Positions 35,120 through 47,900 of a stretch of 64,000 nucleotides of DNA are shown one piece after another. The position numbers and the translations under genes were made by a program. The DNA lies in assembly GCA_000499405.2 (NCBI GenBank), contig HG738138.1, forward strand, positions 12,959,208 through 13,023,207, given 5' to 3'. Source of the stretch: Onchocerca volvulus (taxonomy: Eukaryota; Nematoda; Chromadorea; Rhabditida; Onchocercidae). The notes below the pieces were generated by a model. The model was given only the letters and a program-made list of their open reading frames with translations, did not search any database and was not told the origin of the DNA. The first letter of the stretch is position 1. Every line of letters starts with the position of its first letter.

Positions 35120-38100
35120 GATAGACTTTATATAACCAAATTACATTATATGCAAATTGGTACGTTTCTATTCCAAGGCTTGATATATTGCCCATGGGTA
35201 GGATGAGCATTATCTAATGGCAACAATTCTTTTAGTCCTAGGCTTCCTTAATTTCTCTGCAATCCCAATTGTTTGTTGTTATTGGTTCATTCCAAATTCA
35301 TTGTCGGAGAAGTCTATTGGATCCAAAACTTTTCTTAAAATTTATTAAATCCTTAATTATAGGCTCTCGATTTCAATTGTTTGTTATGATTGATTTTGTT
35401 TTTTTATTTTGAGAAACTGTCTTAATCTTATTCCTTGCCTTATTCCTGGACATGGCAATTTGTCAAGATTCGAATTCTCAAAAATTTTAGATTTCCTTGA
35501 ACTTATCAATACTTTGACGATTATGCCTGTACATGTTCTCTTCAGCGACAATTGAATTTCATTGGATAATAAGTTGATTTTTACTCTTTGTTCGCTTTGT
35601 ATTCTTAAAATAGGATGGATTTGATTTTTATTTATTACAAATGGTTGTCTCATATTTTGCACATTTATAATAAATAAAGTGATAATGAAAGAGTTTTGTT
35701 TTTTCATGCAAACTTTGAAACAGCAAATGGAAATACCGATAATTGTGTATGGAAGTCATCATCTCCGCTAGAGAGAAGGAAATTGCAAGATTCTAGGATT
35801 GTCCCAGTTGAAATATTTCTTGACCAATAAAATAACATTTAAAAACGCACAAGTTAGATGAGTCTTGGATTTCACTCTATTTCAGTAAGATTCAAAATCA
35901 AACTTTATGGCCGGAATCTCGCCAAACATTAAAAAAAAATGTTCAATTTGCGCAGAATACGTTATTCGGTGACATTTTATATTCATTTATGTCCTCCGAT
36001 AAATTGTATTTTTCTCAAGCTTCATCGGCAAAAGAACAGTTTAAAGAACAAACTTCACTTCTATTCCATTATATTCTACAATATTCGAAGACTTCTCTTT
36101 TCCTTGTTTTGATTGGCAGATAAGGCATTAAAAGGGATATTATTGTGACAAAAAAAAAAAAAAATGAAATCATATGAATTGGTTTGAAATATTTAATTTT
36201 GTACGAGGAAAATTTTTAAGGTAATAAAAATATAAGACTGCACTTTTAAGCATTTAATGGATAGTTTGGTCAGTAAATTAGCCGTGAATTAGCCATGATG
36301 TACTACTTCATTAGCAATTAAATATGAACAACCGAGCAGGCAAACTTTTTTGCTATGATGTTAATCCGTTAAGTGTATTGAGGCATTTTTTTTTTTCCAT
36401 TCCCTTCACTTCCTTCCACCTTCTCCCTCCTGCATTGTTTGTAATTTATTCATAAATTAGGAAACTGATTGTTTTCTCTTCTCAGTGTCCCATTTCTGGC
36501 ATTATCTATTCTTACGGTATTCAGCATCTTGTCTCTTCTTCGACCTATTTATCTTCTGATTCATTTATTGATCATAACTTCTGCATCTGAATGATTTTAA
36601 ATAGTGGAAAACAGCATAGCATCTCCTCTGTTTTTCATTGATTGCCAGATTCATTCGTTTCATATGAATTGCTTTACAGGAAAAAAAAAATAGACAATCA
36701 ATTTTAAAGTTTTATGTACCAATAACACATGTCGTGAAGCATATTTTGTGAAAGACCGATGCATACCTTCATTAAGATCAATGATTTTTCAACCTGTAAG
36801 AAAAGATTTGAAATTCGATTCCATAAAAAATATATTAATTTTGTGAAATCTTCCATCATTTGTGGCATTTGCGATGGTTCTTTAAAACCTGACAATCTTG
36901 TGATTAATGGGAAAAGTTGTAAGTTGAGTCCTACCTACCGTAATGTTGTTTAATTTTCTTATAAGAAAAAGTTTTTCGTAAATAACAAAGATATGTTCTC
37001 TAATTTTAGAGTAGTCACAATTTAAGATTATTGGCTTTCGAATCAATATAAGTATTTCCTCTCGGACCATGCGGACGTAAACATATGTACATTTGTAAAG
37101 GGTAGAAATGTCAAAACCAAAAAGACGGAAAAAATTGACGAGGAAGTAATGTAAGAAGAAAGAGAACCAAGTGAAAGATATCCGCTAGCGAAAGGCTTTG
37201 ATTTAATTTGCCTGATAATTTGATCGAAATTTGCCAACTAAAAAAGCTTCACTCCATCCAATAAATTTTTTTTTCAACTCTAACAAAGTCTCAATTTCCC
37301 AGGAAGTTTTACTTCTCTAAGTTCATTCAGGAATAACTTTTTGGATATGAGCGATATTATTTATTCGAATTGTTGCTTTCTTTTTTCACTTAAATAATTT
37401 CACAACGTTCAACGTAGATATTTACTGTAATGTTTATTAGTAACTACTGTATTGTCCTCGAACCCTGAACGGATACGTTTTCGGAGACTGACTCAATAAG
37501 TAAAAGCTTACAACCAGATGAGTCAAACAAAGCAGCTGTGCTCTAATATTGCAGAACTTCCGAAATGCTAGAACCACCATATTCGACTTACAATTACTCC
37601 ATGAATAGGCAAACACTGATCTGACTGTTCCTCTGAGGGATTTCTAAAATTTCTTCAGCATTTGTTTAAAAACAGCAGAATAGACTCGAATTTTTACATT
37701 ATTTGCTGGTGAAGTGCGGCAACAAAAACATTTTGTTTTGACATAAACTCTCGGATTGTTTGTTGGAATGGTTGAATAAATCTGGAATGAAGTAAGCTAC
37801 TTTTTCCATGATCACAAATCAACATATTCTTCTAATATTTGATGCCCAGAAGAATCAGCACGACCTATGAAATTATGTATTCTTTTACTTTTTTTTTTTT
37901 TTTTAAACAAACATTCCGAATTTCATAAGGATGAGAGGCATTCAAATTTTGTAAAATCAAAACTAAATTTTGTATAATTCGCTACTGCCTATAGTAGAAT
38001 GATATAGAATATATAGAATGTTTTTAGAAAGTTAAGAATTATGGAGAATGTTGCTTACTGCAATTCCTTTGGAGTCATCCAAATAACATTTTCTATCCAC

Positions 38101-39092
38101 CTACTAATTTTTTTCCTCCGTTTATGAGAATTGAGCTAACATTGGAATTCATGGTCAAAAAGAGTCTCGATATTCTTCCTCATAAGCAACTGTGTCAATG
38201 CTAGAAGCCTATTATCTTTCACCCTTCCTTCTCACCAATCTTACCATATAAAATATCCTTTTATTAAAATTTCAATATTCAAACCACATGAATGTTCCAT
38301 CATCACAACAAATATTTTGAAGAATTTAAATATTTGCAAGGATATTGATTGCTTAATTTCTTATAGATTGATCAATAAATCATCCATCTCTAAGCATTAG
38401 ACAAAAGATACATGTATGATAAATATAAATGTATATATTAATTTTTTCTATCTATTTTATAAAGAAGCCAAAAGAAAAAAAAATTACCAATTATATCCAA
38501 ATAATGATTTTGATTTTCATTCAGTCCATAGGGTTGTAACGAATGGTTTATTTAAACCATCTGTTTTAGTTCATACTGCTTCAGATTTCGAGAAATGGGA
38601 AAAAATACTTATGAACTTAGGCAGGAAAGTTTTTAAAAAAAAGTGAAGGAACACTTTTTCTAACAACTATTACGCTTTGTATTTGAAAAAAAAAAAAGTG
38701 ATAATGTAAAATAAAAAAGGAAAAAAAGAAAAAAAAACACATACATTTTGTGCATCTTTACATATTTTTGCTCATCAGAATCCTAAAACTTTTTCTATAT
38801 TTAATACGGACTTTAAAATGTATTATGAAAGCTTTATGATTTTCGTTTGTGGTTTAAAGTTTCACAAAAAATTCGTGAACTACTTTTTTTTCGGATTTAA
38901 ATAGTTTGTAAAAATCATGTGAAAAAAATAAATAATCTTTCGTTGGGCCAAGAAAAAAAAAAATTTGGGGATAAACTTGAGAAGGAAATGTTGGGACCTA
39001 AAATTGGAATGAACGAATTGACCGATATTAAAATTATTTTTTGAAAAAAATTTGAAAAATCAGCCTTATAATATTTGAAGAATCATTTCGAT

Positions 39093-39404
39093 TTATTTAT
39101 GTTTACTTAGATCATTTAAACTTGGGCGAAATACATAAGTAATTTTTTTCCTAATGCTTTTCTTGGCAAACCAACGATTTACGCAGAAATAATTGCCGAA
39201 TTCAGTTGTCTCACCGAAACATTTTAATGTAATTTTAATGAAGGAAGTGGTTCCATTTCCGCTTTCTTCAGTTGAATTTTCTATTCTGGAAATGAGAGCG
39301 TTAAATTCAAATAGTTTTATTCCTTCTAGCGTCTCATGGTTTCGATCGCTTGACAGAAATTTGAAGTGAATTTCGTTACAGAGACTCCGTCTTGACAAGT
39401 TCAT
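39093..39404 (-). CDS. Candidate minus-strand terminal exon or small gene, 103+ residues
   Basis: A 103-codon frame from ATG, open upstream on the minus strand to about 39465, in a patch clearly less AT-rich than its surroundings. It includes RRSLCNEIHFKFLSSDRNHE and CFGETTEFGNYFCVNRWF. There are N-glycosylation-like sites (NST, NGT) and three cysteines, but no recognised domain. The competing reading is a 66-base plus-strand exon at 39382-39447, with perfect TTACAG and GTAAGT sites, that encodes RLRLDKFIPTEVADVVRVSY. Only one is likely real, and neither has a convincing partner exon. Confidence 0.3.
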   Translation of the reverse strand: MNLSRRSLCNEIHFKFLSSDRNHETLEGIKLFEFNALISRIENSTEESGNGTTSFIKITLKCFGETTEFGNYFCVNRWFAKKSIRKKITYVFRPSLNDLSKHK

Positions 39405-40557
39405 ACCAACGGAAGTGGCAGATGTAGTTCGAGTTTCATACAGTGTGGTAAGTTCTAGTTTGATTTTTCATTAAATTTTACATCTTTATCAAGATAAAAA
39501 AAATCTATTTTATTTGTTGTCATTTTTAATTGAATTTTATAATTTATCGTCTCTTAGACCTATTTGATTGTTATCATGACAACATGCAATAAGTCAAAAT
39601 TTTGTGAGTGATCATAAATTGCATGAATAATATAAATTTTTTTGCAAGTCATCCAATGGAACTGAGTTGTTGAAAATCATTTTATGCAAAAATTAAGAAA
39701 GTTTCTTATAATATATAATCGAATTTCTGAAATGTAATCCTTGACAATGATGAAATGTACGAAATGGAACTTTCCCGAATTTTTTATTGGTGATTCAATA
39801 ACTTCTACGATAATCTGGAATGAAATGGTGTCACAGCTAGTATCTATAAATTTAGAAACATAAAGATTTTAATCGAATGACAAGCAAATGAAGTTAATAA
39901 GCAAGAAGTTCAAATAATTGATAGCAGTATAGTGATGGAATACTGTAAAAGTTGAGAAATGCTGGGAAAACGGAATCAGAAGAAGAATTAAAAACAATTG
40001 TAATAATTTGTGCAAAAATCTAATTATCATATGATTATAATGCTACATTTTGGCATTTATAATCATCACCAATGTGAATGTATGATTCGCATAATTAAGC
40101 AATATCAATTCAGTGAGAACATTTTTATTCATCAAACGAAGAGCACTATTTTAGAACGCAATTCAATACGAAGCAAACTTCAAAAGGAGTAGGAGAATCT
40201 GTTACCTTCTGTCCACTTCTAGATCTAAATTAGGAACTAATAATTGTTGCCTCATCCACCTAGATATAATTATTTTCAGCATCAACATTACTGTCATCTA
40301 AATCGTCATCATCTTTCTTGCATCATCAATGTTATCATTGTCATTAAAATCTGAAGGTTTGGGTGAAGAAATAGATCGGTTACAAATGTTTCATGTTAAA
40401 CTGAGTGAACTAATATTGCATCCAAACCGGTGTCATTTTTTCCTTACTTTCCGTTTGCCCTTAGAGCGTCAGCAGTAACTTTTTCATCATGTTGTAACTG
40501 AATACTTTTCAGGCAATAATCATTTCTTCCTATCACACCGGCTTTCTATAATTGCAA

Positions 40558-40605
40558 AAAAATCAGTTTATTCTCAGAAATATTCCTGAGAATAAACTGA
40601 TTTTT
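40558..40605. repeat. Perfect 20-bp hairpin, 8-base loop
   Basis: 40558-40577 is the exact reverse complement of 40586-40605; the loop is AAATATTC. A perfect 20-bp stem is far beyond what chance gives in a window this size even at this base composition. Confidence 0.9.
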
Positions 40606-42807
40606 CCGATGTGACAGATGTTTTCTTAAACTTTTTGATGCATCTCCTTATTGAAACGTCAGGATACACCAAACACATCAGTTTCTACGCTACCGATCAT
40701 CATTAGCTTGTCGCCATCTATTTCTAATTTTAAAGTCTCCATGTTTTGCAATAGAAAAGAACGTGTTATTTCTATATTTCGAAAATTCAAATTTCTATTC
40801 GAAAACCAATTTTTGCATCAAACAATAAGCAATTTAATAAAATAGTTGGTCTGGATTTCAAATATGCATACAGAGAACGATTGTGGATGCTGAAAAAATC
40901 TTTCGACTCAGATAATATTAATAGCTATTATAGCAAATTGTCCTCATTAACTAATATTACTCAAGTAATATCACAATAGTGATTTTGATTCGTCCTGAAT
41001 CTTTTATCAAAATTCATTATAACGAGGAAGACAATAGCACTCAATTACATCTTATTAGTGAGATTTTGGCATGCAATTCTAAAGTTTTGTCATACACTGA
41101 ACTCGAACCAACAACACTGCTTATCTGGATCGTGTAATTGATTGGATAGTGTTGATAGTTTTAAAGAAAGATTGTTTCGATTTATTTTGCAACAAACTTA
41201 AGAATTCGAAGTGATATTTTTCCGCTTTTTATTATTACAAATGTGGCTTTTTCGAGCTGAATGCAATCCTTTCAAAATATAATAGACATTATAACTATCA
41301 TTTTCATCTTAACAAACAGAATCTATGGAGCAGTGTAGCTAATGCAAATTTTTTTTACCGCTGCCTTTAATTTTGATTATCAAGTGCGAAATTCTAAAAT
41401 ATCTGCCAGTTTAATTCGAATAAAATATTTGGATCACATCCGAATAAAATTCAACTAAATCTGTGACTGAAATGTAATTATGAAACAGGGAAAGATCAGG
41501 ATAATAATAGTGTGATGTTGTATCAAATTCCGAAGTTGAATTAACAGATTCATCTTGAAATGAATACGATACCTTTTTTCATTGCTGGCAGTTTCTTAAA
41601 TGTAAAATTTCGATGAATTTTGTTATTTGCTTTATTCTTCAGAAATGAAAAATTCGAAGTTTAGCATATTATGTTTGTCAAATTATGCTTTGAATCCTAT
41701 TTCAAGAGGCATGAGATGTAATGCAGACCTGAATCATCGTAATGCAATTGTCTGCTATTTAACTGACAATCCCCTGCGGTTATCTTAGTTGGTATTTGTA
41801 ATAGTTTCCTATGACTAATTTAATTTCGGCTGATCAAGCTCTTTACAAACATTATTTTCACTATACTCTTTTTTCCTATATTCCTTCATAAAAGGTTCAT
41901 TTTCAACGGGTTATTATTTCACCGATACTACTTCAATTCTTTTTTTTCTTCAACTTAGCCATATTTTTCTTATTTAATGATCTTCTATATATGCATATGA
42001 TTTATGGATGAGACATAAAGTTAGATAAGTTACATATGCCTTAGTTTTTGATGTTTATATTATTTATCTGCTTGTTTATCCATTGATCTATTTATTATTG
42101 GCTTTACCTGTTAGGCATTTGCTTGATCTTTCACATGTCAATGTATTCAATTTACTCACTTTTCCTTCATCTCATTCATCTGAAGAAATTCATGATTTCT
42201 GGATGAAACGACGAATTAGAACAATTAAATACTAATTAATACTGTAAGAAATGGATGATCTGAGCTTCCATTTAATTCTATATAGTGTGCAGTATTGATG
42301 ATGTTTACAGTTTCCTTGCTAATCTGAAAGGTTTTCTCATAGCTCGATGATTTTCTCACAATTCCTTTCGAAAATACTTCCATTTTTTCGTATGTGCATA
42401 TCACAAAAAAGCAAAATATGTGAAAAATTAATATGCAAAATCGAGGAATTGCATGTCATAACATTAAAAACAATAAAACTGAATGGGAAAGAAACAAATA
42501 TTAGTGTCCGGTGGGAATGAATCATTCATTGGCACATAATTCTTTGGAAGTCAGATTTATTGCACTATTTCATTTTCTATTACCCAAGAGAGTAGTAGAA
42601 ACGGTGATCTTAGCTCCAGGTGATAAGGTAATTATGCTATCTCGGGTTCAAGGGAACTTCCAATGGCTACAAAACTGATGAGATTACATTGAGAATTCTC
42701 GTTAAAAACAAAATTTGCTAAATATTTTTGACAAATGAAGCAGGAAAAAGAATAAACTAATTTCTATGCCAAATTACATTTTATCTAATTTTCGAAAAGT
42801 AATTAGA

Positions 42808-42923
42808 TTTTTTCAAGGTAGTTTTATTGAAATGCTTTAAGTTTCTACAGAATTCGGAATGAAGCGTTTTTTCAAGGTAGTTTTATTGAAATGCTTCAAG
42901 TTTCTGCAGAATTCGGAATGAAG
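42808..42923 (+). repeat. 59-bp tandem duplication
   Basis: 42808-42866 is repeated at 42867-42923 and following bases with two substitutions (CTTTAAG/CTTCAAG and CTACA/CTGCA). It is a recent head-to-tail duplication in non-coding DNA. Confidence 0.9.
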
Positions 42924-43396
42924 TTAAGACAGTTTAAACTAGCTACAAGTAAATCGCGAGAGGAGAAGAGGAGGCAAGGAAAATATTCCTTTCCTCAAAG
43001 TAAGCTTTCTTTTAAGTTTTAACTCTCAAGTTCGAAACTGGTGAATAACATAAATTTACGATACGGTACTATGCATCGATAATCTGTCATTTAGTATTGC
43101 AAGCTGTTTGAATCAACTAACCACTAATAATAACTAATGATAGCTTTTAAGCAGAGTGAAAAGAATGACAATATAATTTGAAATTTTTTTGGCCAGAAAA
43201 CAATGAAAAACTTTCTGGTCTACAAATAAACTTGATATGGATTTCGTTCTTCGATAATTCTACTACGCCTTATTTTATTGCTTCATGTTTTTTACAAATG
43301 ACTTTTTATTATACTTCCCACGAATGATTTTTTTGTGAATTCAAAATAGTTGCTAAAGCAATACAAAATGCTTGCAATATTAACAACGCATTACAG

Positions 43397-44240
43397 AACT
43401 TATAATGTAGTTTGGTACAAAAGATTTGTGTTGTAGAAGTCGAGGTGAATAAAGAACTTAGTGAGTAGAAATTGGAAGTTGAACAATCACTAAAACTATG
43501 ATCCTCTTCTAACTATCCAATGCAAAGAATTCAATCTCGAACATCTGCGATTCATCGGCATTTTAAAGAAGTTAAGGAAATAAGCAAGTTCGATAAGTGG
43601 ATTCATCATGAACTGACTAATAATCAAAAAAACCTTTACTCTGAACTGTCATAGTCTTTTATTCTACATTGCAAAAACCGAATCATTTCTCGATCAATGA
43701 TAAATGACCGACGGACAAAGAGATAGTGAAGATTACGAAGCTCTAATGCACTTTCCAGTGGCGAAATTGCACCAAAAAATGGTTATAGTAATATACGGTC
43801 ATTTTCTGGTGTTTTAACTTCCACTACAACTTTCTGAATCCTGGCAAAATCGTTACACCAAGAAGAATGTTCGACAAATTAATGAGATGCACCGAAAATT
43901 TCTGCTGCTTCGTCACGGATTGGTCAAGACGAAAGACTAATTTGGACAATCAATGCTTCAGAAGTTTAGAAAATTGGGCTATAAATCTCTGTCTTATCTG
44001 CTATATACATCTGACCTTTTGAGGATTTCCTGTAGGAAAAAGTGCTTCTACAATCAACAAGAAGAAGAAAATATTTTTCAAAAAATTGTCGACCTTTGAA
44101 ACGCGGATTTCTATGTTGCAGTAATAAACAGATCTTTTTTTGTTGGCAAAAATGATTTATTCTTGCGGTTGATTTTGAGATCAATAAATATATGTTTGAG
44201 CATAGTTACACCAGTTTAAAATTCAATTTAAAATTACGGT
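43397..44240 (+). mobile_element. Decayed mariner-type transposon
   Basis: Pieces of mariner transposase follow one another in the correct order but in shifting frames. A WYKRF-like piece is near 43410, then EVNKELS near 43441, then IHRHFKE and FDKWIHHELTNNQKN at about 43550-43635. NEMHRK is near 43885, LQKFRKLGYKSL near 43960 and KKCFYNQQEEENIFQK at 44036-44085, followed by a DFY-type motif near 44107. These match the helix-turn-helix, linker and catalytic-domain landmarks of the cecropia/Hsmar1-type mariners. Multiple stops and frameshifts show it is long dead. The terminal inverted repeats were not located, so the ends are approximate. Confidence 0.75.
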
Positions 44241-44948
44241 TATTTTTGCGACAATTTCATAGAATATTTCTGATAGCTGAATCAGTTCTTCTTTCCATTT
44301 ATTAGAAAAAACAAGCTAATTTAACAATTAATGTCAAAAACAAAAATCATATTTCACTCGTTGCTTTAGGACATGAGCATCATGAACATTGCTTTTTTTT
44401 TTTCTTCTAAATTTTTGCTTTTAATTTGTATTAGATTAAACACGCCATTGTTTTCCACCTTTGTGTCCAACTGAACTTTGCTCTCTAGAACTAAAACTTT
44501 CTCAAATTTCTCCAGTTTGTTTCTCAGCTCTTGAAACGATATATATTTAAAAAATCAAATTTTTTAAATTATTTAAAGAACTTGCAACAGATTTTATTGC
44601 TAAGTGGAAGAAATATACGAATCATCAAGCATCTGTTTCAAATGATAAATTGCAAGAAAAAATTATAATTCGATGATATTCTCATTTCTAAACCAAAATT
44701 ACTCATAATTGTCATTTCGTTTTGAAATTTCGTGTGCGGAAAAAAATTGAAATAGTTTGTAATGTTTCTTTTTTTTTTTTGATTTGATTTTAAAAAAGTT
44801 GTAATCTTGCATAAGAAAAAATATGAGATGTAAAAATTTTTGCTGAGATCTAATAAATAATTCAAATTCGCACTTATTAGTAAGAAGAAATGGGAAATTC
44901 TTTCCCCTTTCCTTATCTATTATCAGAACAAGCAATTAATCGTTGGGA

Positions 44949-44951
<3 letters not shown>

Positions 44952-44991
<40 letters not shown>
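44952..44991 (+). repeat. A40 homopolymer tract
   Basis: Forty consecutive A, the longest homopolymer in the window. It may be a slippage tract or the tail of an old retroposed insertion; no source sequence is recognisable immediately upstream. Confidence 0.9.
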
Positions 44992-44993
<2 letters not shown>

Positions 44994-47900
44994 TGTTTTT
45001 CAGTTATAAATTGTTAATAAATCTTGACATAAGTGCACGAGCATAGAGAAAAATTAAATAGCAATTTCCATTCCATTACTCCTTGATCATTTTGCATCTT
45101 TTCCTAGCCTTCTATTTTCTTATATAACCTTTTCTTATGATATTTTGCGTCACGTTCTTGTCCATCCTGATCATATCGTAAACTTTTTCTGTAATAATAG
45201 AAAGCAGAACTCTTCGCATAGACTATTTAGATGAATATTTAGAAACTTTCCGAATATTACTGTAAGTTTCGCTCAGGTAAATTTTGGAAGATTGTAGGAT
45301 TCTTTCTAAAATATTTCGAAATATTTGAATATTAAATTGGCAGTGAATACCACTTGTTAATCCTTGAAGGAAGAATGACCAATAAGCATATCATTAAATG
45401 CGAGTTGTGTTTTTATTTCCAAAATTACTAGAATTTTCCTTTTTTCTTTTTTTCTAATGACGAAAGATGAACTAACAAAATTAAATTAATTTCTTTTTGA
45501 AACAAATACTCATTTTTTAACCTCAGTTAGATTATTTTTTTATGATGTTATTTAAAATGTTTCGCCAGTAAGATATGTGTTTTATTTATATTTGCATGAC
45601 AATGTGTATTACTTTCTTTTCCATCAGAATTAAGCTTCCCATCGGAAAATTTTTGTTAGTTGAAAGAGCTCGATGATTGATAATTTCCTGCAGTACTTTG
45701 ACATTGTGAGATTTTTATGCCATATTTGAATGGAATAATTCGAGACTTAAGTTTTGAGCATTAGAAACTCTGCATGATGTTAATAAAAGCCATTTAATAT
45801 TTCCTGCCAGGTATTTGAAGAAACATTCAGAACTGACAATTAGTGAGTTGATTATTATCATTCATTCTCCTTGTAACATTGCACAATTATTATCATTAAC
45901 TAAGCTCATAGGTGTTAGGAAATTTTCGCTCAAATGAGTTATTCAAATTCACTGATTCCGATTTAGTTTCTTTTTCTTTTTTTTTTTTTTTTCATTTGAA
46001 AAGAAGCATTATTGCCTGTAGCTTTATCCTAATAATTATAAATTGTATTCATGGAGCAGTTGCACTGCTAGGATCCGACCTATCCATCATCCTGAATTAT
46101 CGGAATCATCATCTCATTTGACCATTGTCAATATTGTCAACAGCATCGCCATCATTGTCTATCTTAGCATAATCGCCATTATCGCGATTCTTATAATGCT
46201 GGCAATTTGAAAATGAAAAGCAGAAAAAAAATTTTTTTTAGATGAATACTAATCAGTTTTAATACTTGGCTATGCTTTAAACAGACTACCATGCAATAAA
46301 CAGAGCATTTAAAAGGTAAACAATATTTCCATCCTTAGAAAGTGCACATCGTTTTTAGTTTTTTTTTAAATGATCCGAAAATGCTCAAATTATTCCACGA
46401 TCTCTGTACTTCACGATGAAATCTCGCATAAATTTTGGAGGTAAAAAAAATTGAAAAGCTTTCATATTGCTTCTTTTAAGTTTCAATATACGATTTACCG
46501 GAAAATTTTTTTTTGGGGATTTTACTGGGATTTTGCTTAAAGCCTTCAAAATAATTGACCGAAAAAAAAAGCTATTGGGAGTGCTCATCGGAATATCAAT
46601 CCCGAATTCTTTTTTTTCCTTTCATTGACATTTATTGATTAAAGATTACTTCCGTCGCATTGAGGTAAGCCCATATTGCTTAAATATATTTCAAAATCTG
46701 CACCCATTCATTCATTTGGATTATGAACTCTTTTACCATTCATTTTTTATCATTTTAAGAGGAATTTTACCATCATTGGTGGAAGAAATTCGATCAATTA
46801 TGGATGATTATTTCAATTTTTGTGATTCTCTAACATTCATTTGCATTTGTTAATTGATATTGAATTCCTGTTGGGAAGCTTTGGGCTTCAGTTTTTTATT
46901 CTCCATCAAAATGTTTTTCCGCAATATAACCGATGTTATGAAATGTGAATTAAGCCTCTGTGATTGCCATCTGTTGGTAATAAATAGATTTTTTTTGGCT
47001 TAGAAAAATTTTTTTTGCCAACTATTTTGATCGATCTTTCGTATTCGATGGAAATGTCTGAATTATTCTGTTTGTCATCTGTGCCAGTATTTAGAACTCG
47101 TATTAATCTTAATTTCAGGAATAGTTTTGGGCCACCATATTTTTACATATGGTTGAAATAAATCTATTGATTATCCACTTAGCTTATTTAAAAATAATTT
47201 CATTAAATTTATGAACTATTTTGGGAATTGCGAATTGTGGGACATAAAAATTTGGCGCTATGAAGAAAGATTAATGATTGATCGTAATGCAATGCAGTGT
47301 TGCGAATCTATTAACCATTGTATATCAATTGATACTTATTCTTGCCACAAATTCAAAATATTTTTAGTTATCTTTCCTGTTTAGGTCGAAACTAAATAAA
47401 ACTTTCAGCAAAATTTTAAACAAGGTTATTTTATTTAGCGAGTTGGAGCAATGACATTAAACGTTTTTCAAATATAGCTCAGGCTATTAAAGGAACACAA
47501 TCATTTAGAAATATGTAATTGAAAATAATGGTTTAATTTATACTCTATTTTTTTCACAATTTCTTGGCAGAAATACATCTCGTAAGCTCGATGATTTCCT
47601 TTCTACAGATGAATTTTAATAAATAATGAAAATAACTTCAATGCATTCTCTAGGCAGTAATTTCCTTCCTGTTATTTTCATTTCTTTATCACAGCTAATT
47701 TATATTTTACTTTTTTTCACAGTTTCTTGATAAAAACAAATGGTTCTCTAAAAGATCGATTGAAGAATTTGTCATTTCTAAAGTAACCATTAGTTGAAAT
47801 CATTCTGTAATACCTCTTCCAAATTTAACTAAATAGTTTTAGTTTTAATAATATTGTTGCATTATTAATTATTATCAGCTATTAATAATGGCGGCTTATC

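Larger units (their letters stand above)
34918..43396. other. 8.5 kb gene-poor interval
   Basis: Weak coding signs only: a patch at 36830-36950, a frame at 38480-38645 (with HSVHRVVTNGLFKPSVLVHT) that has no splice context, and the better candidate at 39093-39465. A hairpin at 40558-40605 and a tandem duplication at 42808-42923 are annotated separately. The rest is AT-rich with poly-A and poly-T runs. Confidence 0.5.

Noticed and set aside
36704..36790. ITHVVKHIL-like piece resembling a transposase HVVK motif
   Set aside because: Single short motif interrupted by stops on both sides.
37540..37830. Possible second mariner relic (a PPYS-type motif near 37575)
   Set aside because: Only one short motif is recognisable and the landmarks before and after it could not be found.
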